The position numbers and the translations under genes were made by a program. Of a stretch of DNA of 34,725 nt, positions 16,079 to 23,750 are shown in pieces. Under the pieces are notes generated by a model. That model did not search any database and was not told the DNA's origin. It was given only the letters and a program-made list of their open reading frames with translations. The stretch spans positions 1 through 34,725 of the forward strand of contig PIVS01000007.1 in NCBI GenBank assembly GCA_003353855.1. Direction: 5' to 3'. The DNA is from Desulfobacteraceae bacterium. GTDB lineage: Bacteria > Desulfobacterota > Desulfobacteria > Desulfobacterales > Desulfobacteraceae. Every line of letters begins with the position of its first letter. The stretch's first letter is position 1.

Positions 16079-16279
16079 ATGACAGAACCCAAAATTAAAC
16101 CAACTGTAAAACTCATTGACACCAATGGTAATGCATTCGCCATAATCGGTCGTGTGAAAGAAGCTCTTCGTAAAGCTGGTGCCGACAAGGAATATATTTT
16201 TAAATATCAGGATGAAGCCATGGCGGGGGATTATGATAATTTGCTGTGCGTGACTATGGATTATGTTCATGTGACCTGA
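16079..16279 (+). CDS. Small conserved-looking hypothetical protein, 66 residues
   Basis: A short acidic protein containing DTNGNAFAIIGRVKEALRKAG and a C-terminal GDYDNLLCVTMDYVHV. I recall proteins of this pattern as frequent on phages and integrative elements, without known function. The ribosome site is TGGAGATAAAG, suitably spaced. It lies between the downstream centromere-like array and a strong terminator, so it probably belongs to the partition transcript. Confidence 0.68.
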   Translation: MTEPKIKPTVKLIDTNGNAFAIIGRVKEALRKAGADKEYIFKYQDEAMAGDYDNLLCVTMDYVHVT

Positions 16280-16312
16280 TCTGAGAGTTTTGGCGATGGT
16301 GATTAGTTAAGG

Positions 16313-16350
16313 AATAACCCCTCTTTGTAAATGGAGAGGGGTTATTTTTT
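16313..16350 (+). terminator. Intrinsic terminator ending the plasmid-like block
   Basis: A perfect 11-bp stem AATAACCCCTC (16313-16323) / GAGGGGTTATT (16336-16346), followed by TTTT. It separates the maintenance block from the toxin locus. Confidence 0.9.
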
Positions 16351-16382
16351 CTCAGATAGATAATTACGAATTCATAAATTGA

Positions 16383-16423
16383 CTTACAAAATTTGGCATT
16401 TATTCTTACAAAATTTGGCATTT
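16383..16423. repeat. Two 19-bp direct repeats, 22-bp period
   Basis: CTTACAAAATTTGGCATTT occurs at 16383-16401 and again, identical, at 16405-16423. The 22-bp period is two helical turns, the usual layout of a tandem activator or repressor site. It lies about 150 bp upstream of the toxin-locus coding region. Confidence 0.7.
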
Positions 16424-16492
16424 GTTCGTTTTATATCTCTTTGATATTTTAGAAATGTTATAAATTCAATGACTTGTGTTTGAAGGATTGAC

Positions 16493-16509
16493 TTGGCATC
16501 AAAAATGCA
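16493..16509 (+). promoter_or_regulatory. Possible sigma-54 promoter (-24/-12)
   Basis: TTGGCATCAAAAATGCA: GG at 16495-16496 and GC at 16507-16508 are exactly 12 bp apart, with TGGCA and TGC elements matching the sigma-54 consensus. A transcript would begin near 16520, 55 bp before the ATG. The direct repeats 70-110 bp upstream would suit an enhancer-binding activator. Moderate chance of coincidence in AT-rich DNA. Confidence 0.3.
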
Positions 16510-16575
16510 TTCTCGTGGGGAATACTACCTTTTTTTTGTAATTTTTATTTCAAATAAAAACCTTTTGGGGGAATT

Positions 16576-17817
16576 ATGGATAAAACAGTTACAACTGAAA
16601 TTATTGATAACGATTCAGATCAAAGAATATCGCCTCTAAAAGAGTCAAAATTCAAATCATTTTTTATTAAATTATTCACAGTTGCTTTGGTTGCAGGTGT
16701 TTGTGTGAATGCTTATCTTCTTTCTGAATTGCTTCATCAAACCAATCGTATGGAAAAAAAATTACAATCAGAAATTCAATATACCCACAATACGCAGAGT
16801 AACCTTCTCCGATTATCAAATGATGTTAAACAAGTCGTAGCCACCAGGGATCAGTATTTGAATTTGTTAGATGAAAAATTAAATCAACTATTTTTAAAAA
16901 CAGATACTCAATTAAATCAGTTTAATTTGAAATTAAAAGAAAATGTAATTGCAATAGAGACAAAACTTATTCATGTGGATACAACGCTAAACAGTACTAT
17001 CAATGAAAATAGTGATAGATTAAATGCTCAAGGTGAAAAACTACAAGAACTCATTTCAAACACTGAAGAGAACGTTCTCTTTGTTAAAGAACGTATCGAG
17101 AGTATAGAACAACCGATTAAAGAACTTGAATTCCTTCTTGAAGAAGAATTCAATGATTCAGTTTCATCAGCATCTTCAGAATTCGTTCGCAATATAAATA
17201 AAGAAAGAATGCTTGCCAAAAATAAAATTGGAAAATATTTTGAAACTTTTCCTGAAAAATTGGAAAATGAAGTGAAAGATTTAGATGGTTATATTTCTCG
17301 AGGGGAAAATGATTTTCAGCAAACGAACAACGTACTCATTTCTTTTATAAAGAAAGAAATGAATCAAAATATAAAACCAATAATATCCCAATTCCAAGAT
17401 GCATATATAGGTGAATTAAGCACACTTAAAAACAGATTGTTGATAGATGAACTTCAGCAATTAGATATTAAGACCGGTTATGCCAATAAGGATTTATTTC
17501 AATTTTATAGAACGAATCAACTGAGTAATAAGCTAAATGATGGTGGTGTATTAAAAACGGTTGAAGAAGCTGCGACATGGATTCCTTTTGTTGGAGATGG
17601 CTGGGATCTTATGAGATCTTTTGTTTACGACCCAAGATTTAAATATGAATTTGAAGATAAGATTCAGCAATCATCTAATCGAATTCAAGAGGATGTCCAA
17701 AATGTCATCTCACAAATGGTAGACAAGTTTTACTCTGGAGAAATTGAAGAATTGTGTAAACAAAACTTTGATAAAAAATATGCATTAAAATCATATTTTA
17801 GGAGAATCTATGGATAA
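16576..17817 (+). CDS. Membrane-anchored coiled-coil protein preceding the toxin
   Basis: A 413-residue protein with one N-terminal membrane segment (FFIKLFTVALVAGVCVNAYLL, about 29-49). A long, heptad-like charged helical region (about 55-300) follows, then a globular C-terminal part (TWIPFVGDGWDLMRSFVYDPRFK). It is probably anchored in the inner membrane facing the periplasm. GGGGGAATT precedes the ATG at a rather short spacing. It overlaps the toxin gene by 8 bp, so the two are made together; it may deliver, tether or chaperone the toxin. No family recognised. Confidence 0.7.
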   Translation: MDKTVTTEIIDNDSDQRISPLKESKFKSFFIKLFTVALVAGVCVNAYLLSELLHQTNRMEKKLQSEIQYTHNTQSNLLRLSNDVKQVVATRDQYLNLLDEKLNQLFLKTDTQLNQFNLKLKENVIAIETKLIHVDTTLNSTINENSDRLNAQGEKLQELISNTEENVLFVKERIESIEQPIKELEFLLEEEFNDSVSSASSEFVRNINKERMLAKNKIGKYFETFPEKLENEVKDLDGYISRGENDFQQTNNVLISFIKKEMNQNIKPIISQFQDAYIGELSTLKNRLLIDELQQLDIKTGYANKDLFQFYRTNQLSNKLNDGGVLKTVEEAATWIPFVGDGWDLMRSFVYDPRFKYEFEDKIQQSSNRIQEDVQNVISQMVDKFYSGEIEELCKQNFDKKYALKSYFRRIYG

Positions 17818-19120
17818 ACTAAAATTTTGTATGATTTTCTTAATTGTTTTTATAATCCCAATTAATGCAAATGCTGGATTTGGATCTAAAGCACTAAGAC
17901 TTGTAAAAGAAGCAACTACTATATCATTTCAGTATGCGCAAAAAAAATGGGGAAAAGAAATAATTACGAAGGGCGGGGAGAAGGTCGTTAAAAGCAATAT
18001 CGATGAAGTAGGGCTTAAATATGGAACTCATGTTACAAAAAAAATTGACAATGTTTTTTTTAAATCAGATTTATCGAAAGCACAAATTGGGGATGAAATT
18101 TTAAGATTTGGTCATATATATAAAAAATCTGGTTTTGCTGAAGATGCTTTGGTTTTTGAAATTAAAAACAAAAAAGCTGGTAAACATCTTTTGGGAAAAT
18201 TTGATTATGGCAATTTAAAAGCTGCAGGTCTTTTGGAATCAAATTCTAAATCTGCTGTTCAAGCAATGTGGAGACTATCTGATGATATTGCTATAGGTGG
18301 GTCAAAAACAAAATTTAAAAAGGCACTAAAAAACTCAAATATTTCTGTTGATGATTGTATCCCATGTAAAAAACTTCTAAATAAACAAGACAAATATTCC
18401 AAGATATCATTTAAAAAAATCTCAAAAAAACCAAATACTAAATCAAGATGGCGCCCACAACCTTATAATGAAGAGGATATTGTATTTGATGCAACTTGGG
18501 GAAATTAGAGTAGACGTAAATATGTGAATAAATCTTTTCCAAAAGTAAGCAAAAGAAATAATATAAATTCCAACGGCGATAAATTTAAAAAAGTGTACAA
18601 TAATGGGACAATAGAAAATATATCGAAGCAAAAAAATAAAATTCATAATAAACCTCAACCAAACAAATTAGATAATCATGAAACATTACAGCGTAGACGA
18701 GCAAGAAGTGAAGCAAATGATCTCCAGGTAAATAAAAAGTCCAACTCTAATACAAAACCAAAAGAGAACAGATTAAATGAACGCAAAATAATAAATGGTG
18801 AGTATGCAGGGAAAAAATATCCATCCGAAAAACTTCGTCCTGATTTGCAAAAAAAATACCCTCGTAGTGTAAATTTCGATAAAAATGGATATCCAGATTT
18901 TTCGCCTTATGCAAAAAAAAGGGTTGAAGTGAAAGAATTAAATGGTAATTACGCAAATGATTTTACATTGGCCAACAAACAAGCTGGCTTTGATAGGACT
19001 CCTGATGGTTATACATGGCATCACCATCAAGATGGGAAAACCATGTTATTAGTACCAAAAGATTTGCATGGTGCAATACGGCACACAGGGGGAGCTTCAA
19101 AATTAAGAAAATCAAGCTAA
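17810..19120 (+). pseudogene. Secreted WHH-type HNH nuclease toxin, interrupted by one in-frame TAG
   Basis: The signal-peptide ORF (17810-18508, 232 codons) and the nuclease ORF (nominal GTG at 18524, 198 codons) are in the same frame, separated only by TAG at 18506-18508 and five sense codons. Read through, it is a 436-residue protein: signal peptide MDKLKFCMIFLIVFIIP...ANA, a central region of unknown fold (KAGKHLLGKFDYGNL), a basic low-complexity linker, and a C-terminal HNH/Endo VII nuclease of the WHH type (FSPYAKKRVEV, GYTWHHHQDGKTM, VPKDLHGAIRHTGG) carrying the catalytic histidines. A SUKH immunity gene follows 10 bp later. The GTG has no good ribosome site. Alternatives: recent nonsense mutation, sequencing error, or amber readthrough. 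Confidence 0.8.
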
Positions 19121-19130
19121 GGATTTTAAA

Positions 19131-19577
19131 ATGACAGCAAAAATTTTAGATTCAAAACCATTAGATACGAAAACACTAAGACGACTTGAAAGTGATTACA
19201 ATATAAAATTACCAGAAGAATATAAAAATTTTTTATTAAAGTTTAATGGAGGTTATCCTGAACCGAATATTTTCAGTATGACGATGAATGATCAAAATAA
19301 TGATGGAATGATTCATCGATTTTTAAGGGTAAATCATGATGAAGTCGATGGGATTTATTATTACCTAGAGCTATATAAAGAACGAATTCCGGAAGAATTT
19401 TTACCTATAGCGTACGACCCCGGTAGTAATCTAATATTAATTGGTATTTCGAAAAGCAACCATGGAAAAATATATTTTTGGGATCATGAAGATGAAGGAG
19501 AATTGGTGTCCAATAATAATGTTTATTTTATTTCAAATTCAATAAATAAGTTCATTGGCAGTCTTAGAGAACTTTAA
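19131..19577 (+). CDS. SUKH (SMI1/KNR4) immunity protein
   Basis: A 148-residue cytoplasmic immunity protein of the SUKH superfamily. Typical features are LRRLESDYNIKLPEEYKNFLLKFNGG at the N-terminus, FLPIAYDPGSNLILIGI in the middle and IYFWDHEDEGE near the C-terminus. SUKH proteins neutralise HNH/WHH nuclease toxins encoded next to them (established for polymorphic toxin loci). AAGGATTTT precedes the ATG. It lies 10 bp after the toxin frame and converges with the NUC1-like gene 13 bp away. Confidence 0.92.
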   Translation: MTAKILDSKPLDTKTLRRLESDYNIKLPEEYKNFLLKFNGGYPEPNIFSMTMNDQNNDGMIHRFLRVNHDEVDGIYYYLELYKERIPEEFLPIAYDPGSNLILIGISKSNHGKIYFWDHEDEGELVSNNNVYFISNSINKFIGSLREL

Positions 19578-19590
19578 ATCATTCTTTAAT

Positions 19591-20337
19591 TTAATCAGGA
19601 TCAATAAGCTCCTCCAACCCCAATCCCCGCTTCTTGCTCTCCAAATTTCTTTGCTTTACGACACTCAAATCAGGAAAAAATTCCAATCCAGTCAGCTTTT
19701 CAATTTCATCAATGGTGGTTACATAATCCATAAAGTCATTAGTCTCAGGCGCCTGAGGGAAAATGAACGAGACCGCTTTTAACGTGCTTAAATATCCTTT
19801 TTTGAATGAAATTATTTTATAAAATTCATCAGGGATAGCAACCCCAGATTCTAATCTGTCAGGTGGATTCTTTGTGAAAATGGGACCAGTGATAACATAA
19901 ACACTATGGACCTGTTTGTTTGTTGTATCATCTTGAGAAATTTCATCCCTGATTTTCCCTTCAAGACTCTTCCATATCCCTCTATTCAATGCTGGGGTAT
20001 ATGTATCAGTTAGTAACTCATTAAATTTATAAAAATCTCGATTAAAATTGATAACGGGAATAGGGTTGGCCAAATCGTCTGGGTTGATTCCTGTCTTTGC
20101 AAAAAGAGCATCGCCAGTTGAAAGTCCTAAATTCCCAACTCCTATGTAAAGAGTCTTTGATTCATTATCCTTTTTAGAGAAGTTAGCAGATTGTTCTGGT
20201 GTATATATTCTTGGTCGTTCTTTTTTATTTGAAATGGGTGAAAGATAGGACAACCCTTCATGAATATTTCCTACTATATTTAACGTAGCAGCCAAGCTTA
20301 TCTTTTTTATAAAATTTCGTCTTGATAAAGTAATCAT
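19591..20337 (-). CDS. Tat-exported DNA/RNA non-specific endonuclease-like protein lacking DRGH
   Basis: A 248-residue protein with a twin-arginine-type signal (SRRNFIKKISLAATLNIVG). The C-terminal part matches the NUC1/NucA fold: ALNRGIWKSLEGKIRDEI with the metal-binding Asn (about residue 118), VYVITGPIF, AIPDEFYKII and a following AVSFIFPQ, then FMDYVTTIDEIEKLTGLEFFP. The catalytic DRGH motif expected roughly 25-40 residues before NRGIW is absent; that stretch instead reads GDALFAKTGINPDDLANPIP. It may be a catalytically dead binder or use another catalytic residue. It is the last gene of the minus-strand operon, 50 bp after the MraZ fusion gene. Confidence 0.82.
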   Translation of the reverse strand: MITLSRRNFIKKISLAATLNIVGNIHEGLSYLSPISNKKERPRIYTPEQSANFSKKDNESKTLYIGVGNLGLSTGDALFAKTGINPDDLANPIPVINFNRDFYKFNELLTDTYTPALNRGIWKSLEGKIRDEISQDDTTNKQVHSVYVITGPIFTKNPPDRLESGVAIPDEFYKIISFKKGYLSTLKAVSFIFPQAPETNDFMDYVTTIDEIEKLTGLEFFPDLSVVKQRNLESKKRGLGLEELIDPD

Positions 20338-20387
20338 AATTTTTCCCGTGAATTAGGTTGTTTGCATACATCATCTCAATTTTAGAA

Positions 20388-21425
20388 TTATATTAAATCT
20401 CTTATGTCATCGTTTTCATCATCCGATAGTTCGTCTTCCATCATTTCATTCTCTTTATTCCATTTCTCTTCATCCCAGATTTCAAACTTAGTAAGGTTTC
20501 CAACAAAATAAATTTTTTTGTGAAGTTTTGCATATTCTATGAGGTATTGAGGAATCTCTATTTGATTTGAATTGATTATTTTGCACAAAAATGCACTGCT
20601 AATAAAAATGGTTCTAAACAGTCTTGTCCCTTTAGAGTAACCAAGTCTCCGGGTAAAGTCACTTTCAATACTTTTCCATCTGCTTAAGGTATAGGCGTGG
20701 ATACATCCATCTCTTTTGGTTAATATAAGCTGGCTATCGCTTTCATTAATTATGATTTTTAGAAATCGTTTTGGTAATCGAACTTTCCCATTGTGGTTCA
20801 TTTTTCCTATAGATGTTGATCTGAAAAAACCAGGATGCATCGAACTTTTCAAATTTGAATATACGTTCTCAAACTGATCTATTTTTTTGTTTAATGATTC
20901 TGAATTATCCGTTTTTTCATGCGAACTTTTCCTGAATTCACCTTTTGCAATCTTTTCTAAAACAAACTTGGGAGTTCGATCATTTAATATTAATTCCAGG
21001 CGAACATCAGGGTTGTTCTGGTTAAGCAATATGTCATATAACCATTTTTTTTCACAAATTTTATGTGTGTCTGTTAATTTGTTTAAATTTTCTATAATTG
21101 AGATCATAATCTCAGGATTATTGATTTCAATTATATCTTCAAGATCGTCTTCGTTCATCAATTCCATGAAACTTTCATTTTTAATTATAGACTTCAAGAC
21201 CTGTGGATCTTGATCATTAAGAAGAATTTGAATTGTTTCAACATGCAAGTTCTCCATGGAAGCAACCTTTGATCTGATTAAAGCGAAGTCCGATTTAGAA
21301 AGATAATGAAATATATCCATATTTTTCTCAGAATCACTTAATAAATTTATAAGACTGCATAATTCGTTAATATCAAGATTGATTACTTTATCCTTCAATA
21401 GAAATTTTATGAATTTAGGTCTCAT
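20388..21425 (-). CDS. HEAT-like repeat protein fused to a MraZ-type (double AbrB) domain
   Basis: A 345-residue protein. Residues about 1-165 are short helical repeats (LLSDSEKNMDIFHYLSKS, LNDQDPQVLKSIIKN, NNPDVRLELILN) paralogous to the whole of the neighbouring 192-residue protein. Residues about 205-320 resemble MraZ: IGKMNHNGKVRLPKRFL, LTKRDGCIHAYTLSRW, a helix pair, then a second copy IEIPQYLIEYAKLHKKIYFVG and KFEIWDEEKW. The DNA-contact Arg of the first AbrB motif is kept, but that of the second copy is replaced (NSNQIEIP). The C-terminus is acidic. I know no such fusion; it may be a DNA-binding or ring-forming scaffold. Confidence 0.8.
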   Translation of the reverse strand: MRPKFIKFLLKDKVINLDINELCSLINLLSDSEKNMDIFHYLSKSDFALIRSKVASMENLHVETIQILLNDQDPQVLKSIIKNESFMELMNEDDLEDIIEINNPEIMISIIENLNKLTDTHKICEKKWLYDILLNQNNPDVRLELILNDRTPKFVLEKIAKGEFRKSSHEKTDNSESLNKKIDQFENVYSNLKSSMHPGFFRSTSIGKMNHNGKVRLPKRFLKIIINESDSQLILTKRDGCIHAYTLSRWKSIESDFTRRLGYSKGTRLFRTIFISSAFLCKIINSNQIEIPQYLIEYAKLHKKIYFVGNLTKFEIWDEEKWNKENEMMEDELSDDENDDIRDLI

Positions 21426-21570
21426 TTATGAGCTCCCAGGAATTTGGTGAGTATTATTGGGTTTATGGAATATTTAGGATCGTTTTATTTAAACCCCAGC
21501 TCTTTAAATTTGACCAACTTGAGGTAGGATGCCTGTTACGATTAAAGTTGCTTGAATCGTTTCACCTATA

Positions 21571-22149
21571 TCAATCATAAAAGTCATCATCTGAATCCTC
21601 ATCATAATCGAACTTTATATCTTTTATTTTATCCAAAGTTTCTTTAGCTGCTTGAGAAACATTACTATCTGGATCATCAACTAATTTTTTAAGAAAGATT
21701 TCAGGGGTTTCTTCACTGGCTGCCAACTCATATCTAACCTGTGGATCTTTTGCTCGATAAAGTTGTTCACACAACCAGTCTTGTTCACATACGCTATATT
21801 CTTCAATAAAATGATCCATGTTATTTGCCATAATCGTCAAGACTTCGGAATCCCCGTTTGTGATAAATCTTTTAACGTCCTCTTTGTCCATTAATCGTAT
21901 GAATTTTCTTTTTGAAATCACAGCTCGCATAACTTCAATCTGGGTGTCTGATAGAAGCATTTTGACAGTCTTGTCGTGGAGATTTTGGTAAGATCCTATG
22001 TGAGATCTTACATCTGTTGCTGTAGATTTTGCTAATTCATGGAATATATCTTTTGCTTCCTTACAATCGTCCAAGACATAAGAAATTTCAATTAATTCCC
22101 TGTGACCCAATTCCAAACTTTTGTTGTTAATGATAAGCTTTGCTTTCAT
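21571..22149 (-). CDS. HEAT-like helical repeat protein, paralogue of the MraZ-fusion N-terminus
   Basis: A 192-residue acidic protein of helical repeats (DIFHELAKSTATDVRSHIG, LSDTQIEVMRAVISK, KDPQVRYELAASEETPEIFL, DDPDSNVSQAAKETL) ending in a run of Asp (DEDSDDDF). It shares order and key residues with the first 165 residues of the downstream gene, including the conserved CE.WL (CEQDWL/CEKKWL), so it is a duplication with or without the MraZ domain. It starts within the stop codon of the upstream gene (4-bp ATGA overlap). Such repeats usually bind protein or nucleic acid. Confidence 0.78.
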   Translation of the reverse strand: MKAKLIINNKSLELGHRELIEISYVLDDCKEAKDIFHELAKSTATDVRSHIGSYQNLHDKTVKMLLSDTQIEVMRAVISKRKFIRLMDKEDVKRFITNGDSEVLTIMANNMDHFIEEYSVCEQDWLCEQLYRAKDPQVRYELAASEETPEIFLKKLVDDPDSNVSQAAKETLDKIKDIKFDYDEDSDDDFYD

Positions 22150-22619
22150 AGTTTGTCCGCCTTTGATTTTTTATGGTTTTTTGAAGGATCAATATCCTTT
22201 GTCTCAATATCAATATTTTTATTGAGCATTTTGGAATCGGTATAAGGGAGAATAATGAAATGATTTTTACCGCTGTTAGAATGTGTTTTTTCCAGAGATA
22301 AAGTGACCGCCTGGTACGAGTAAGCAAACAAAGTTATATGGTCATATTTCATATCTATGTGATGTTCTCCCGTGATCAGCCACGATGAACCTGGGATGAC
22401 AGTTGAAACGAGTTCATCAACATACTGTTTTTCATTCTTTTTATACAAATTAACAATTTCTACACTATTGCCTAATGCAAAACATTCTCCATAAAAGGTA
22501 ACTTGAAATCCATTTGAATGTGAAAAGTCATCATTAATTGCTCTGATGGAGACTACTGTAGAAATCTGTTCCAGTTTCGGATCAAAAACAATCGCAGTTT
22601 TATTGATTATTTTTTTCAT
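22146..22619 (-). CDS. Hypothetical protein, first gene of the WYL-linked operon
   Basis: A 157-residue, predominantly beta-strand protein (VVSIRAINDDF, FQVTFYGECFALG, WLITGEHHIDMKYDHITLFAYSY) with a lysine-rich C-terminal tail. No domain recognised. AGGGA precedes the ATG. It leads the minus-strand operon, is translationally coupled to the HEAT-like gene, and lies 105 bp from the divergent WYL regulator with a palindrome in between. Confidence 0.7.
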   Translation of the reverse strand: MKKIINKTAIVFDPKLEQISTVVSIRAINDDFSHSNGFQVTFYGECFALGNSVEIVNLYKKNEKQYVDELVSTVIPGSSWLITGEHHIDMKYDHITLFAYSYQAVTLSLEKTHSNSGKNHFIILPYTDSKMLNKNIDIETKDIDPSKNHKKSKADKL

Positions 22620-22677
22620 TTTTCCCTAATTTAATTTGAAAACAATTCATTTTGTATTTGATAATATCTTATGAATA

Positions 22678-22692
22678 TTCCATATTATGGAA
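22678..22692. promoter_or_regulatory. 15-bp perfect palindrome in the divergent promoter (likely WYL operator)
   Basis: TTCCATA-T-TATGGAA is a perfect inverted repeat located between the WYL gene and the divergent operon. It overlaps a plausible -10 (TATTAT) of the WYL promoter, with TTGATA at 22658-22663 as -35. Its position inside the longest possible WYL frame argues that translation starts at 22725, not further upstream. Confidence 0.6.
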
Positions 22693-22724
22693 CGACTTTT
22701 CATTTTTTAATAAAAGGGGTCTCT

Positions 22725-23726
22725 ATGCCTAAAAAGATTCAATCTGATAAAGATCACGGACAAAAAATAATCGAATTATTTTTTAAATTATTCTTCTCGC
22801 CTTATGAATATTCGTTGACTGAACTTTCAAGAGAATTGGAGTGTTCCAAGCAGACGGTTGGACGTATCGTTGATAAAATAAACAGTTCCATGAAAGGTAT
22901 TAAAATAGAGGACTTCACTAAAAATAGGAGACGATATTTTAAGATTAGAAAAGATAAAATCCCATCAAAAGCTATAAATTTGAGTCAATCAGAATATGGT
23001 CTTTTGCAGATGTGCTGTTCTTTTACCCAACACTTGATTGGAAAAGAAACTTTTGATCAGGCAGCTAATGCTCTTGGGAAGAGTCAGATTTTAATAAAAA
23101 ATAGAGAAACAGTATCAGGAAAACACTTTGGTGCATTCCTTCCTGGTACAATTGATTATTCGAGTCACCAGGGGATAATAAAAGATTTGATAGCCGCCAT
23201 GGAAAAAAGTAAGGTTTGCAAGGTTGCTTATAAATCTATCGGGAATAAGGAGGCGAAAGTATTTCATATCAAGCCATTAAAGCTCTTTTCTAAAGGTGAT
23301 ACTATTTATTTACATACTCAGTTGTCAAAGACTCCAGGGAAAGTATTTAAGGCACCAAGATTTGATCCTCTACTGGCCATTCATAGAATTGATGAAATTG
23401 AAATTACCGAAGCTTCCTTTAAATATCCTGATAATTTTGATTTTGAGAAGAGCTTTAATCAAACCTTTGGTGTTATTAAAGAGGATGCTTTTCAGGTTAA
23501 AGTAGAATTCTCTGGTTATGCTGCAATGTATGTGCGAGAACGGATATGGAGTCAGGACCAGGAAATTGTTGAGAAGAAAGACGGAAAAATCGAATTAAGA
23601 TTTACCGCAACTTCTGAGGAAGAGGTTTTGTCCTGGATATTATCGTATGGCCATGAGGCACGAGTCCTTGAGCCCGATTGGTTTTTGAAGGAGGTGGCGT
23701 TAGAAATTAAAAAAATGAAACTCTAA
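22725..23726 (+). CDS. WYL-domain transcriptional regulator
   Basis: A 333-residue regulator with an N-terminal helix-turn-helix (YSLTELSRELECSKQTVGRIVDKI, about 29-52), a central WYL ligand-sensing domain (KVCKVAYKSIG, FHIKPLKLFSKGDTIYLHTQ, FDPLLAIHRIDEIEI) and a C-terminal WCX extension (FQVKVEFSGYAAMYVRERIW, EEVLSWILSYGHEARVLEP). The ATG at 22725 follows AAAGGGG; the 18 extra codons upstream cover the palindrome. WYL proteins are frequent regulators of phage-defence loci and sense nucleotides or single-stranded DNA (family knowledge). It likely controls the divergent four-gene operon and itself. Confidence 0.92.
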   Translation: MPKKIQSDKDHGQKIIELFFKLFFSPYEYSLTELSRELECSKQTVGRIVDKINSSMKGIKIEDFTKNRRRYFKIRKDKIPSKAINLSQSEYGLLQMCCSFTQHLIGKETFDQAANALGKSQILIKNRETVSGKHFGAFLPGTIDYSSHQGIIKDLIAAMEKSKVCKVAYKSIGNKEAKVFHIKPLKLFSKGDTIYLHTQLSKTPGKVFKAPRFDPLLAIHRIDEIEITEASFKYPDNFDFEKSFNQTFGVIKEDAFQVKVEFSGYAAMYVRERIWSQDQEIVEKKDGKIELRFTATSEEEVLSWILSYGHEARVLEPDWFLKEVALEIKKMKL

Positions 23727-23750
23727 CGTTTCCTCTTTTTGTAAATGATC

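Noticed and set aside
16383-16423. CRISPR-like repeats
   Set aside because: Only two 19-bp copies with a 3-bp spacer and no cas genes; better read as tandem operator sites.
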